Origin: Pseudomonadota bacterium
GTDB taxonomy: Bacteria > Pseudomonadota > Alphaproteobacteria > Rhizobiales > Xanthobacteraceae
Length of the DNA: 42,591 nucleotides
Assembly: GCA_023386635.1 (NCBI GenBank)
Contig: JAEWJH010000108.1
Coordinates: 1 to 42,591, forward strand
Direction: 5' to 3'
Shown: piece by piece, positions 25,271 through 33,613 of the stretch
Numbering within the stretch: position 1 is the stretch's first letter
Layout of the letters: every line of letters begins with the position of its first letter
Notes under the pieces: generated by a model
What the model was told of the DNA's origin: nothing
Databases searched by the model: none
The model's input: the letters and a program-made list of their open reading frames with translations, nothing else
Made by a program: the position numbers and the translations under genes

Positions 25271-25338
25271 CAAGTGTCTCGTGATATCAAGTGTCTCGTG
25301 ATATCGAGTGTCCCCTGACATCAAGTGTCCTGCGACAC
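25271..25338. repeat. 17-bp tandem repeat, four units
   Basis: Units at 25271-25287, 25288-25304, 25305-25321 and 25322-25338. The first two are identical (CAAGTGTCTCGTGATAT); the third and fourth match at 13 and 12 of 17 positions. The palindrome TGATATCA forms at the first junction. It lies in the 220-bp gap between rppH and the DUF533 gene, upstream of the latter, where it could be an operator array. Confidence 0.85.
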
Positions 25339-25405
25339 AAATGCCCTGCGGCGCTTGGCGTTCATCCGGAACAGGCAGCGATCACGGCGAAAGAGTGGCT
25401 CGCGT

Positions 25406-26101
25406 TCAGCGAACGCGCCGCGCAAATTTGCGGAATTCCTTCACCACCTGACGGTAGATGTCGCGCTTGAACGGCACGACCAGACGCGGGAGATTGCCGA
25501 TCGGCTCCCAGCGCCAGTCCATGAATTCCGGCTTGTGCTTGCCGCCGCCCGGCGCGTGCACGTCGATCTCGCGGTCCTCGCCGGTGAACAGCAGCGCGAA
25601 CCATTTTTGTTTTTGTCCGCGGTAGTTGCCCTTCCATGCCTTCCCGAGCAGATGCGCGGGAATGTCGTAGGTCAGCCAGCCCTTCACCGCGCCGAGCTTT
25701 TTCACCGAGCGGATATTGGTCTCTTCGTAAAGCTCGCGCAGCGCGGCGGCGTAGGCGTTCTCACCTTCATCGATGCCGCCCTGCGGCATCTGCCAGATAT
25801 GCGTGGCGTCGGTATGCTCCGGTCCGCCGTTGCGGCGGCCGATGAAGACCTCGCCGCGCCGGTTGAACACGGTCAGGCCGGCGCAGGGGCGATAAGGAAG
25901 CTTCGCCGCAGCCGCCGGCGTTTTCACGGCGGCGTTAGGCGATGTTATTGCGCGTGCCGTCTTTGCTTTCTTTTTCTTCGTGCTTTGACGCGCGGTTGCC
26001 GCGCGCGGTTTTGTTTTGCGCGATTTCGTCCTGGTCGAATGGGCTGATGTTGAACGAGAGGCCGAACGTCGTTTGGCGGTCTTCTTCGCAGGTTTGCGCA
26101 T
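25406..26101 (-). CDS. rppH: Nudix RNA pyrophosphohydrolase (RppH-like) with basic N-terminal tail
   Basis: Expected to remove pyrophosphate from the 5' end of mRNA, starting decay, or to hydrolyse dinucleoside polyphosphates. The Nudix domain (about residues 68-231) has LPYRPCAGLTVFN, WQMPQGGIDEGE, the Nudix box from Gly108 with REL and EET, GQKQKWFALLF and the C-terminal LVVPFKR, all typical of RppH. The first 65 residues are unusual: almost only Lys, Arg, Ala, Ser and Thr (for example QSTKKKKAKTARA), with no structure predicted by eye. There is no alternative Met after this tail, so it seems genuine. It lies 9 bp downstream of the deacetylase gene and is likely co-transcribed. Confidence 0.9.
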   Translation of the reverse strand: MRKPAKKTAKRRSASRSTSAHSTRTKSRKTKPRAATARQSTKKKKAKTARAITSPNAAVKTPAAAAKLPYRPCAGLTVFNRRGEVFIGRRNGGPEHTDATHIWQMPQGGIDEGENAYAAALRELYEETNIRSVKKLGAVKGWLTYDIPAHLLGKAWKGNYRGQKQKWFALLFTGEDREIDVHAPGGGKHKPEFMDWRWEPIGNLPRLVVPFKRDIYRQVVKEFRKFARRVR

Positions 26102-26110
26102 GCAAAAAGA

Positions 26111-27322
26111 TTAGCTCGATTTGGCCTTGATCGCCACCGCGGTGATCGGCACCAGCACGAAGCCGCGCGCTTCCGCTTTCTTGGTCCAGTCGGCGACACG
26201 GGCGACCGCAAGCGGCAACGCGGTGAGCACGCCGAAAGCGATACCGCGCTCGCGCGCCTGCGCTTCGAGCCGGCCGAGCGCGCGATCGATCTCGGCGGCA
26301 GTCGGCACGTTGTCGATCACCACATCCGCTTTGGCGAACGGAATATTGTTGGCGCCGGCGATCTGCCCGGCGAGGCTACGGCTCGACGTGCCGTCGTCGA
26401 CGAAGATCAAGCCGCGTTTGCCGGTCTCGCGCAGGATCGGGCCGAGCGCGCTTTCCGATGCGGTGAAGCGCGCGCCCATGAAATTGGCGATGCCCACATA
26501 GCCATGGAACCGGCTCATCAGCCACTGCATGCGATCGATGTTCTGATCCGGCGTCAGCGAGGTGAGCAGCGTCTGCGGACCGGGATCGTTGTCGGGATAG
26601 TCGAACGGCTCCATCGGCGCTTGCAGCAGCACCTCATGGCCGGCCTGCCGCGCGCGCGCCACCAGTTGATCGACCTCGTGACCGTAAGGCGTGAAGGCGA
26701 AGCTCACCGGCCCCGGCAGGCGCGTCAGCGCATCGTTGGTCGCTTTGGTGGAAATGCCGAGCCCGGTGACGACCAGAGCGATGCGCGGCGCGTCGGCCTT
26801 GCCGGGCGGGATCGCCAGCGGCCGCGCGTAGGCGGTGGAGGGACGGACACCGTCGGCGCCGATGCGCGGCACGTCGCCGTGACGGGTTTTCTCCAGCAGA
26901 TGTTTGTCGCCCGGCGGTGCGCTCGCCGCGCCGCCGCCCGCATTGGTGACGGGAATGACGACCTGCTGGCTCTTGCCGCTGGCGCCATCGATGATGTTGA
27001 TCGTTTGCGCGCCGGCCGGTGGCGTCGCGGCCGGCGCCGGCCCGTCGTAGCGGCGTGGCTGGCCCGTCGCATCGGCTGCGCCAGCCGATTCCGTTACGTT
27101 GGAGCCGCCGGTCTTGGCGGCGACCACCACCATCGGCTCGCCGCCAAGCGGATCGTCGACCGCGACGGCCCAGAGCGCGACCGCGCCGACCGCGAGCCCG
27201 AGGCCGCCCGCAAGCGCCTGAATCGGCGTTACGGGAATGCGGTTGAGGCCGAGCTTTCCGAGCCAGCGGGCAGCGGCGCGCCGGGGCCGGTTCTGGCCAA
27301 GCGGCGCACTCAGGTCGTCCAC
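26111..27322 (-). CDS. Divergent polysaccharide deacetylase family protein
   Basis: The 403-residue protein has a cytoplasmic N-terminus, one membrane segment at about residues 35-56 (IQALAGGLGLAVGAVALWAV), a low-complexity Ala/Pro/Gly linker (about 70-170), and a C-terminal domain from about 180 like the divergent polysaccharide deacetylase (YibQ) family (LPGPVSFAFTPYG, APMEPFDYPDNDPGP, GIANFMGARF, FVDDGTSSRS). The first motif, usually DDLG, is TGLG here, so the metal site may be altered. It often follows ctpA and envC in alphaproteobacteria, suggesting a periplasmic cell-wall role. The true substrate is unknown. A 13-bp hairpin separates it from ctpA. Confidence 0.88.
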   Translation of the reverse strand: MDDLSAPLGQNRPRRAAARWLGKLGLNRIPVTPIQALAGGLGLAVGAVALWAVAVDDPLGGEPMVVVAAKTGGSNVTESAGAADATGQPRRYDGPAPAATPPAGAQTINIIDGASGKSQQVVIPVTNAGGGAASAPPGDKHLLEKTRHGDVPRIGADGVRPSTAYARPLAIPPGKADAPRIALVVTGLGISTKATNDALTRLPGPVSFAFTPYGHEVDQLVARARQAGHEVLLQAPMEPFDYPDNDPGPQTLLTSLTPDQNIDRMQWLMSRFHGYVGIANFMGARFTASESALGPILRETGKRGLIFVDDGTSSRSLAGQIAGANNIPFAKADVVIDNVPTAAEIDRALGRLEAQARERGIAFGVLTALPLAVARVADWTKKAEARGFVLVPITAVAIKAKSS

Positions 27323-27387
27323 GAGATCATCCCGCTGCGAATCAGGGTTCGAATCATGACCTTGAGTCTAACACGGCCTCCAAACGC

Positions 27388-27417
27388 AATCGGGGCGGCC
27401 CATAGGCCGCCCCGATT
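27388..27417 (-). terminator. 13-bp hairpin after ctpA
   Basis: AATCGGGGCGGCC (27388-27400) pairs perfectly with GGCCGCCCCGATT (27405-27417) around the loop CATA. It lies 27 bp after the ctpA stop. The T-run is poor on both strands, so it may be a partial terminator or a 3'-end stabiliser. Confidence 0.7.
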
Positions 27418-27443
27418 CGTCGGGCAATTGAAGTCTCGCGGCG

Positions 27444-28787
27444 TCAGTTCGGAACCGACGCGCTCTTGTTGTTCGGCGGGAAGGCCGCGTTCACCTGCGT
27501 GCCGCGCAGCAGGTCGTAGGCCATGTTCAGCGCCTTGTCGTTCTTGGCATCCGGCGGAATGTAGGACTGCGAGCCGGTCGCCTCCTGGCCTTCAGCCGCC
27601 TTGAGGTGGCCGCGCAGCGAGGCTTCGCCCTTGGTGTCGGTCCGCGCCTTGAGGTCCTCCGGCACGTCCTGCATCACTTCGATGTCCGGCACGATGCCCT
27701 TGGCCTGGATCGATTTGCCGGACGGCGTGTAGTAGCGCGCGGTGGTGAGCCGCAGCGCGCCGTTGCCGGAGCCGAGCGGGATGATGGTCTGCACCGAGCC
27801 CTTGCCGAACGAACGGGTGCCGAGGATCGTCGCCCGCTTGTGATCCTGCAGCGCGCCGGCGACGATTTCGGACGCCGACGCCGAACCGCCGTTGATCAGC
27901 ACGATGATCGGCTTGCCCTTGGTGAGGTCGCCGGCGCGCGCGCTGAACCGCTGCGTCTCTTCGGCATTGCGGCCGCGCGTGGAAACGATCTCGCCCTTCT
28001 GCAGGAACGCATCCGACACCGACACCGCCTGATCGAGCAGGCCGCCCGGATTATTGCGGATGTCGACCACATAACCCTTGAGCTTGTTCTCGGGGATCTT
28101 GCTCTGGATTTCCGCGATGCCTTTCTTCAGGCCCTCGGTGGTCTGCTCGTTGAACTGCGTAAGGCGGATATAGCCGACGTCATCGCCTTCGGTGTTCCAG
28201 CGCGCCGAACGCACGCGGATGATGTCGCGCGTGATCGAGACTTCGACCGGCTTGTCCTGGCCCTTGCGCATGATGGTGAGCTTGATCTTGGTGTTCACCG
28301 GGCCGCGCATCTTCTCGACCGCCTGGTTGAGCGTCAGGCCCTGCACCTGGTCTTCGTCGAGCTTGGTGATGATGTCATTGGCGAGCACGCCGGCCTTCGC
28401 CGCCGGCGTGTCGTCGATCGGCGCAACGACCTTGATCAGCCCGTCTTCCATCGTCACTTCGATGCCGAGACCGCCGAACTCGCCGCGCGTCTGCACCTGC
28501 ATGTCGCGGAAGCTCTTGGGATCCATGTAGCTCGAATGCGGATCGAGACCCTGCAGCATGCCGTTGATCGCGGTTTCGATCAGCTTGCTGTCGTCGGGCT
28601 TCTCGACGTAGTCGGCGCGCACGCGCTCGAACACGTCACCGAACAGATTGAGTTGACGATACGTGTCGGCGACCGCGGCCTTTGCGCTCGAGCCCATCAG
28701 CACGAGCTTCGGCTGCGTCGACATCAATGTGACGGCAGCACCGGCAGCCGCACCGAGCAGTATCAGAGTCGTCTTGCGCATGATCAT
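27444..28787 (-). CDS. ctpA: C-terminal processing protease (S41, CtpA)
   Basis: Periplasmic serine protease that trims or degrades envelope proteins; relatives control peptidoglycan hydrolases. The 447-residue protein has an N-terminal export signal (about residues 1-37, TTLILLGAAAGAAVTL), a PDZ domain (about 100-185, GEFGGLGIEV) and the S41 catalytic domain with nucleophile Ser304 in GGSASASEI and general base Lys329 in RSFGKGSVQ, the usual 25 residues apart. Its ATG overlaps the stop of the EnvC-like gene (ATGA). The pairing with a LytM-factor gene fits cell-wall hydrolase control. Confidence 0.96.
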   Translation of the reverse strand: MIMRKTTLILLGAAAGAAVTLMSTQPKLVLMGSSAKAAVADTYRQLNLFGDVFERVRADYVEKPDDSKLIETAINGMLQGLDPHSSYMDPKSFRDMQVQTRGEFGGLGIEVTMEDGLIKVVAPIDDTPAAKAGVLANDIITKLDEDQVQGLTLNQAVEKMRGPVNTKIKLTIMRKGQDKPVEVSITRDIIRVRSARWNTEGDDVGYIRLTQFNEQTTEGLKKGIAEIQSKIPENKLKGYVVDIRNNPGGLLDQAVSVSDAFLQKGEIVSTRGRNAEETQRFSARAGDLTKGKPIIVLINGGSASASEIVAGALQDHKRATILGTRSFGKGSVQTIIPLGSGNGALRLTTARYYTPSGKSIQAKGIVPDIEVMQDVPEDLKARTDTKGEASLRGHLKAAEGQEATGSQSYIPPDAKNDKALNMAYDLLRGTQVNAAFPPNNKSASVPN

Positions 28788-30079
28788 CCGCGAACCTTTT
28801 CGCTATCGCTTGCGGCCCACCATGGGCCCGGGTCGATAGGAACCCCGTCCTTGCGAAACTCGATATAGAGAACCGGCTGGCTCGCCCCGGCGGCAACGAT
28901 CGCGGCGACTTGCGACCCGCTCCCCATCACCGCAACTGGTTCCCCTGTCAGAACAAATTGGCCGAGTTCGACGGAAATCCGGTCCATTCCCGCGAGCAGG
29001 ACATGATACCCGCCGCCGGCATTCAGGATCAAGAGTTGGCCATAAGTGCGGAAGGGTCCAGCATACACAACCCAGCCATCCGCCGGCGCCGTAACCTGCG
29101 CCCCGGCGCGGGTGGCGATCGAAAGACCTTTTTCGGTGTTGCCGGAGGGGTCGGATGCGCCGAAATCGCGCAATTTTACGCCATTAACCGGCACCGGAAG
29201 TTTTCCCCGGGCGGTGGAAAAAGCGATGGCCGGGGCGAGGCGTCCCGGATCACGAAAAGCTGATAGTTCCGGCCGCTGATCGTTGCGGGCTGCCTCGCGG
29301 GCGGCGCGGGCCGGACCGCTGAGGGACTGCTCCAGCCTGGCGATCAGGTCCTTGAGATCGCTCGCCTGGCGCGCGAGGTCGCCGGCGCGCGCGCGTTCGG
29401 CGTCGAGTTCTTTCTCGCGCTCGGCCTGATTTTTCTGTCGCTGGTCGATCAGCAGCGCGAGCCGGTCGCGCTCCTTGGGCAGAGCGGCAGCGTCGCGCGC
29501 CAGCGTTTCGCGCTCGCGGGTGATGTCGGTGCGCAGCGTCGCCAGCCGTTTGAGGTCGGTGGCGAGCGCCTCGGCTTCCTGCCGCATCTCCGGCAGCACG
29601 GCGCCGAGCATGATGGCGGTGCGGACCGCCTGCAGGGCATCGTCGGGCGCGGTCATCAAAGCCGGCGGCGGCCGGTGGCCGATCCGCTGCAGGGCCGCCA
29701 GCACTTCGGCAAGCACGGCGCGTCGCTGCACCAGCGAGCCGCGAATGCGCGCCTCGTCCGCGTCGAGCGGCTTCAGCCGTGCTTCGGTCGCAGCGATCTG
29801 CGTTTCCAGCGTGCGCATGCGCTCCGCCGTGGCGATCAGGTCGGCATTGAGCTTGCGCCGGTCGGCAGCGATGGTTTCGATCTCGCGGGCGAGCGCGCTT
29901 TGCGCTTCGGTCGCCTTGCGCTGTTCGGTGCGGATCGCGTCGAGATCGCGGTCGCGCTGTTCCAGCGTGTCGATTTTGGAAGGCGCGGTCTGGGCGAAGG
30001 CGCCGGCTCCCGGCGCGGCGATCAGCAGCGCAACAGCCGCCAGGCGGCATCGCGCTTTTGCCTTGATCTGTCGCCGCAT
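28784..30079 (-). CDS. EnvC-like murein hydrolase activator (degenerate LytM/M23)
   Basis: Periplasmic protein predicted to activate amidases that split the septal peptidoglycan. From MRRQIKAKARC the 431-residue protein has a clear signal peptide (RLAAVALLIAAPGAGAFAQ), a long coiled coil rich in Glu, Arg, Leu and Ala (about residues 35-270), and a C-terminal M23/LytM domain (about 300-430, GLSIATRAGAQVTAPADGWV). The metal-binding residues of active M23 enzymes are missing: YIEF stands where HxH is expected, as in EnvC and NlpD-type activators. An upstream Met at 30145 is possible, but the signal peptide favours 30079. It overlaps ctpA by 4 bp. Confidence 0.92.
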   Translation of the reverse strand: MRRQIKAKARCRLAAVALLIAAPGAGAFAQTAPSKIDTLEQRDRDLDAIRTEQRKATEAQSALAREIETIAADRRKLNADLIATAERMRTLETQIAATEARLKPLDADEARIRGSLVQRRAVLAEVLAALQRIGHRPPPALMTAPDDALQAVRTAIMLGAVLPEMRQEAEALATDLKRLATLRTDITRERETLARDAAALPKERDRLALLIDQRQKNQAEREKELDAERARAGDLARQASDLKDLIARLEQSLSGPARAAREAARNDQRPELSAFRDPGRLAPAIAFSTARGKLPVPVNGVKLRDFGASDPSGNTEKGLSIATRAGAQVTAPADGWVVYAGPFRTYGQLLILNAGGGYHVLLAGMDRISVELGQFVLTGEPVAVMGSGSQVAAIVAAGASQPVLYIEFRKDGVPIDPGPWWAASDSEKVRG

Positions 30080-30189
30080 CGCCGTCACGCCAGCCCTGTC
30101 TCCGCTCGATCCACCCCGTTCACGGCGCAGCATTAAGGCCGCCATTCCGACCGGATTAAGACCAAATCCGGTTCTTTTCCGAATGCCCG

Positions 30190-30672
30190 CTAGGCCCGAT
30201 GATACGGATGCCCGCCGAGAATCGTTGCCGCGCGGTACAGTTGTTCCAATAGCATGATCCGCACGAACTGGTGCGGCCAGGTCGCGGCGCCGAAGGCCAA
30301 ATGCAGGGTCGCGCGCTGGCGCAGGCTCGGCGCGAGGCCGTCGGCCCCGCCGATCACAAACGTCGCCGCGGGATTCGCCTCGCTGCGCCAGGCCGCGAGC
30401 CGGCCGGCGAAGGCGGCGCTATCGAGGCTCTCGCCGCGCTCGTCGAGCAGGACCATGACCGACTGGTCGGGGATCACATTGGCGAGCGCGATCGATTCCT
30501 CGACCATGCGACGCTCGGCATCCTGGGCGCGCGACTCGCGAATCTCGATGATTTCGACGTCGCGCCAGCCGAGCGCGCGGCCGCTCTGGATCGCGCGCTT
30601 GCGATAGCGCTCGCACAGCTCCGTTTCCGGACCTTGTTTCAATCGTCCGATGGCGGCAACGAGAATCCGCAT
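30190..30672 (-). CDS. rlmH: 23S rRNA pseudouridine-1915 N3-methyltransferase
   Basis: SPOUT methyltransferase that methylates pseudouridine 1915 in helix 69 of 23S rRNA, using SAM. The 160-residue protein starts MRILVAAIGRLKQGPE, has the SAM-knot motif FVIGGADGL, and ends EQLYRAATILGGHPYHRA as the family does. The start at 30672 is preferred to one three codons earlier because the family begins with a short strand there. It lies 33 bp downstream of rsfS on the same strand, a conserved pairing. Confidence 0.97.
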   Translation of the reverse strand: MRILVAAIGRLKQGPETELCERYRKRAIQSGRALGWRDVEIIEIRESRAQDAERRMVEESIALANVIPDQSVMVLLDERGESLDSAAFAGRLAAWRSEANPAATFVIGGADGLAPSLRQRATLHLAFGAATWPHQFVRIMLLEQLYRAATILGGHPYHRA

Positions 30673-30705
30673 CGCAGCCAAACTCCGTAACGGCCGCCCG
30701 GCCGC

Positions 30706-31320
30706 TCAGTCCGAGCCGCGTTCCGGCTGCGACCACATCTTCTCGATGTTGTAGAAGGCGCGAACCTCCGGCCGGAACACATGGACGATCACGTCGCCCG
30801 CGTCGATCAGCACCCAGTCGGCGATCTGCTTGCCTTCGCTGTGCACGCCCTTGCGACCGGCTTTTTTCAAATTCCTGGTGATCTCGTCGGCAATGCTGGC
30901 GACATGGCGCTGCGAACGCCCGGACGACACGACCATGTAGTCGCCGATCGAGGTCTTGCCGGCGAGGTCGATCGTCACGCTGTCTTCCGCCTTCATGTCA
31001 TCGAGGCTCTTGAGCACGATGCGCAGGGTTTCCTGCGCGGCGCGCAGATCGGCGGCGCTCGGCGGTGTCGCGGCGACGGATTTCTTCGCGGCCGTCTTCT
31101 TGGCGCTGCCCGTCTTGGTGCTGCCTGACTTGGTGCCTGACTTGGCGCTGCCTGTCTTGGGGCGGCTCGGTTTCGGGCTGCGTTTGGCAGCGGTTGCGGG
31201 CTTTTTTTGCTTCGCCCGCGAAAGCGTGGATTTGGACAGGGTGTTCGGTCCTTGTTGAACGCGCTCGGTTCGACGGCGACAACCGCCGTCAGGATAGCGA
31301 TTCGGCGGCGTCGGTGCCAT
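30706..31320 (-). CDS. rsfS: Ribosomal silencing factor RsfS with basic N-terminal extension
   Basis: Binds ribosomal protein uL14 on the 50S subunit and blocks subunit joining when nutrients are low. The conserved domain (from LRAAQETLRIVLKSLDDMKA) has DLAGKTSIGDYMVV, GRSQRHVASIAD, DWVLIDAGDVIVHVF and RPEVRAFYNIEKMW. Upstream is a tail of Lys, Ser, Thr, Gly and Ala (for example SGTKSGSTKTGSAKKTAAKK) not usual for the family. The start is uncertain: ATG 31320 overlaps nadD by 32 bp and 31356 by more, while a CTG at 31239 has AAGGA (31253-31249) ideally placed 9 bases upstream. Part of the proA-nadD-rsfS-rlmH series. Confidence 0.9.
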   Translation of the reverse strand: MAPTPPNRYPDGGCRRRTERVQQGPNTLSKSTLSRAKQKKPATAAKRSPKPSRPKTGSAKSGTKSGSTKTGSAKKTAAKKSVAATPPSAADLRAAQETLRIVLKSLDDMKAEDSVTIDLAGKTSIGDYMVVSSGRSQRHVASIADEITRNLKKAGRKGVHSEGKQIADWVLIDAGDVIVHVFRPEVRAFYNIEKMWSQPERGSD

Positions 31321-31933
31321 CGCCGCTTTTGTCGTCGCCTTTGCGACGCAGGGCACGCAACGCGGTGGACGAGAGCGGCGATTTCAGGCCGTGCACATAA
31401 GCCCAAGCCGGCGGCTTGCGATAGGGCAGACTGCGCAGCTTGGATTCCGGAACGCGGAACCTCGCCAGCGCCTGACCCGCGACGCCGCCCGGCGCGTAAA
31501 GGCTCGGGCCGAGACGGTCGACCACCGCGATCGGCACCAGATTGGCGATGCGGCGCCACTTCTGCCAGCGGTGGAAGTGGCGCAGATTGTCCGCGCCCAT
31601 GATCCAGACGAAGTGAACCCGCGGAAAGCGGTGCACGAGATAATTGACGGTGTCGTAGGTGTAGCGTGTCTTGATCTCGGCTTCGAGCCCGGTGACGTCG
31701 ATGCGCGGATGATGGGTCAGCGCCTTGGCGGCGGCGATGCGCTCCGCGAGGGGGGCGAGGCCGCTGGTGTCCTTGAGCGGATTGCCGGGCGTGACCAGCC
31801 ACCACACGCGATCGAGGCCGATCTTCTTCATCGCCAGCAGCGCCGCGCCCAGATGCGCGTCATGCGGCGGATCGAACGTGCCGCCAAACAGCCCGATGGT
31901 CAGGCCCGGCGCATGAGGTGGAAATACACTCAC
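31289..31933 (-). CDS. nadD: Nicotinate-nucleotide adenylyltransferase
   Basis: Adds AMP to nicotinate mononucleotide, giving deamido-NAD in NAD synthesis. The 214-residue protein has the nucleotidyltransferase motif GLFGGTFDPPHDAHLGA (the usual HxGH is HDAH here), the typical WWLVTPGNPLK and WIMGADNL, and the C-terminal SPLSSTALR (the ISSTxxR motif). Its ATG overlaps the proA stop by 4 bp (ATGA), so the two are translationally coupled. Its end overlaps the likely start of rsfS. Confidence 0.96.
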   Translation of the reverse strand: MSVFPPHAPGLTIGLFGGTFDPPHDAHLGAALLAMKKIGLDRVWWLVTPGNPLKDTSGLAPLAERIAAAKALTHHPRIDVTGLEAEIKTRYTYDTVNYLVHRFPRVHFVWIMGADNLRHFHRWQKWRRIANLVPIAVVDRLGPSLYAPGGVAGQALARFRVPESKLRSLPYRKPPAWAYVHGLKSPLSSTALRALRRKGDDKSGDGTDAAESLS

Positions 31934-33222
31934 GGCCGGATCTGGCCCGTGCCTCGCACCCGGTATTTGAAGCTCGTGAGTTGCTCCACACCGACCGGGC
32001 CGCGTGCGTGCAGCTTGCCGGTGGCGATGCCGATCTCCGCGCCGAAGCCGAACTCGCCGCCATCGGCGAATTGCGTCGAAGCATTGTGCAGCACGATGGC
32101 GGAATCGACTTCGTTGAGAAATTTGTCGGCGGCGGCCTGATCCTGCGTGACGATCGCATCGGTATGATGCGAGCCGTAACGGTCGATATGCGCGATCGCG
32201 CCGTCGACGCCGTCGACCACTTTCGCGGCGATGATCGCGTCGAGATATTCCGTCGACCAGTCGTCATCGCGCGCAGGCTTGACGCGCGCGTCGACCGCTT
32301 GCGTCGCGGCATCGCCGCGCACTTCGCAGCCGGCGTCGAGCAGCATGTCGACCAATTGCTTGAGTTCGTTCCCGGGCGCGTCCTTGTCGACCAGCAGCGT
32401 CTCAGCCGCGCCGCAGACGCCGGTGCGGCGCAGCTTGGCGTTGCGCACGATGGTCATCGCCATGTCCGGATCGGCGGCCTTGTCGACATAGACATGGTTG
32501 ACGCCCTCGAGATGCGCGAACACCGGCACGCGCGCTTCCGCCTGCACGCGCTCGACGAGACTCTTGCCGCCGCGCGGCACGATCACGTCGATCGCGCCGT
32601 CGAGACCGGCGAGCATCATGCCGACGGCGGCGCGGTCGCGGGTGGGGACGAGCTGGATCGCCGCCTCGGGCAGACCTGCGGCGCGCAGGCCGGCGGCGAG
32701 CGCCGCATGGATCGCGCGCGACGACTGAAAACTGTCGGAGCCGCCGCGCAGGATCGCGGCATTGCCGGCCTTGATGCACAGCGCGCCGGCATCCGCGGTG
32801 ACGTTCGGGCGGCTCTCATAGATGATGCCGATGACGCCGATCGGCACGCGCACGCGCTCGATGGTCATGCCGTTCGGCCGTGTCCAGCGCTCGGTGACAT
32901 GGCCGACCGGGTCGGCCAAGGCGCGGATCACGTCGATGCCCTCGGCCATGGCGGTGACGCGCTTGTCGTCGAGGATGAGCCGGTCCAGCAGGGCGCCGGA
33001 GATGCCCGCGGCTTTCGCGGCAGCGACGTCCTCGGCATTGGCGGCGAGAATCGCCGCCTGCTGGTCGCGGATCGCCTGCGTCATGGCCGCGAGCGCCTGG
33101 TCTTTCTGCGTCGCGGACGCGAGCGCCAGCACCCGCGCGGCGGCCCGCGCCTGGCGGCCGAGATCGCCCATCACGGCGTTCAATCCGCCTGTGTTTTCAA
33201 TGGGTTTGAGAGGGGTCGTCAT
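31930..33222 (-). CDS. proA: Glutamate-5-semialdehyde dehydrogenase (gamma-glutamyl phosphate reductase)
   Basis: Second step of proline synthesis: reduces glutamyl-5-phosphate to the semialdehyde with NADPH. The 430-residue protein has the aldehyde-dehydrogenase-like fold with VPIGVIGIIYESRPN, the catalytic Cys270 in RRTGVCGAAETLL, and FGAEIGIATGKLHARGPVG near the end. I chose MTTPLKPIE at 33222; a longer start is possible but unconserved-looking. It is first in the minus-strand series and shares 4 bp with nadD. Its partner proB lies about 860 bp further on the same strand, separated by a plus-strand small gene. Confidence 0.97.
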   Translation of the reverse strand: MTTPLKPIENTGGLNAVMGDLGRQARAAARVLALASATQKDQALAAMTQAIRDQQAAILAANAEDVAAAKAAGISGALLDRLILDDKRVTAMAEGIDVIRALADPVGHVTERWTRPNGMTIERVRVPIGVIGIIYESRPNVTADAGALCIKAGNAAILRGGSDSFQSSRAIHAALAAGLRAAGLPEAAIQLVPTRDRAAVGMMLAGLDGAIDVIVPRGGKSLVERVQAEARVPVFAHLEGVNHVYVDKAADPDMAMTIVRNAKLRRTGVCGAAETLLVDKDAPGNELKQLVDMLLDAGCEVRGDAATQAVDARVKPARDDDWSTEYLDAIIAAKVVDGVDGAIAHIDRYGSHHTDAIVTQDQAAADKFLNEVDSAIVLHNASTQFADGGEFGFGAEIGIATGKLHARGPVGVEQLTSFKYRVRGTGQIRP

Positions 33223-33418
33223 CGCGCGCAAGGTCCGGCCGGCTGCATAATGGCTGTTTCCTATCACGTCGCTGGAACCACCGCGAGACCGGGGTAATAC
33301 GGGGATTGCGGGGATAAACTGCCATGCCCCGCTGGCGCCGCGAAACTGTCGTCCGCCTTACACATTGACCCGCGAAGGTTACAGCCGAACCAAGGTTGCC
33401 AAAGCTGCGGAGGGTCTC

Positions 33419-33613
33419 ATGGCTGCGTATCCAAGCCGTCTTCCGGCCCGTTTGCCCGAAGGCACGAAGTATATCGTCGAGGGCCGTCATGGCGGCGGTT
33501 TCTCCCGCTATATCGAGTTCCCCGACGGAACTTTGATGGAATTGCCCGCAGCGCCGGCCAAATCCAGGCCGGGACGCGGGACACAGGGCCGGCGGCCGAC
33601 CCGTCGCCGCTAA
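33419..33613 (+). CDS. Small basic protein of unknown function
   Basis: A 64-residue protein with a good ribosome site (GGAGGG 7-12 bases before the ATG). The middle (EGTKYIVEGRHGGGFSRYIE, then FPDGTLMELP) looks like a small beta-sheet unit, and the tail is Arg/Pro-rich. I recall similar short proteins in Bradyrhizobium-like genomes but cannot name a family. It is divergent from proA and stands alone on the plus strand between proA and proB. The terminator at 33844 may end its transcript. Confidence 0.7.
   Translation: MAAYPSRLPARLPEGTKYIVEGRHGGGFSRYIEFPDGTLMELPAAPAKSRPGRGTQGRRPTRRR

Noticed and set aside
25271..25338. Possible CRISPR array
   Set aside because: The 17-bp units abut with no spacers and no cas genes are present.
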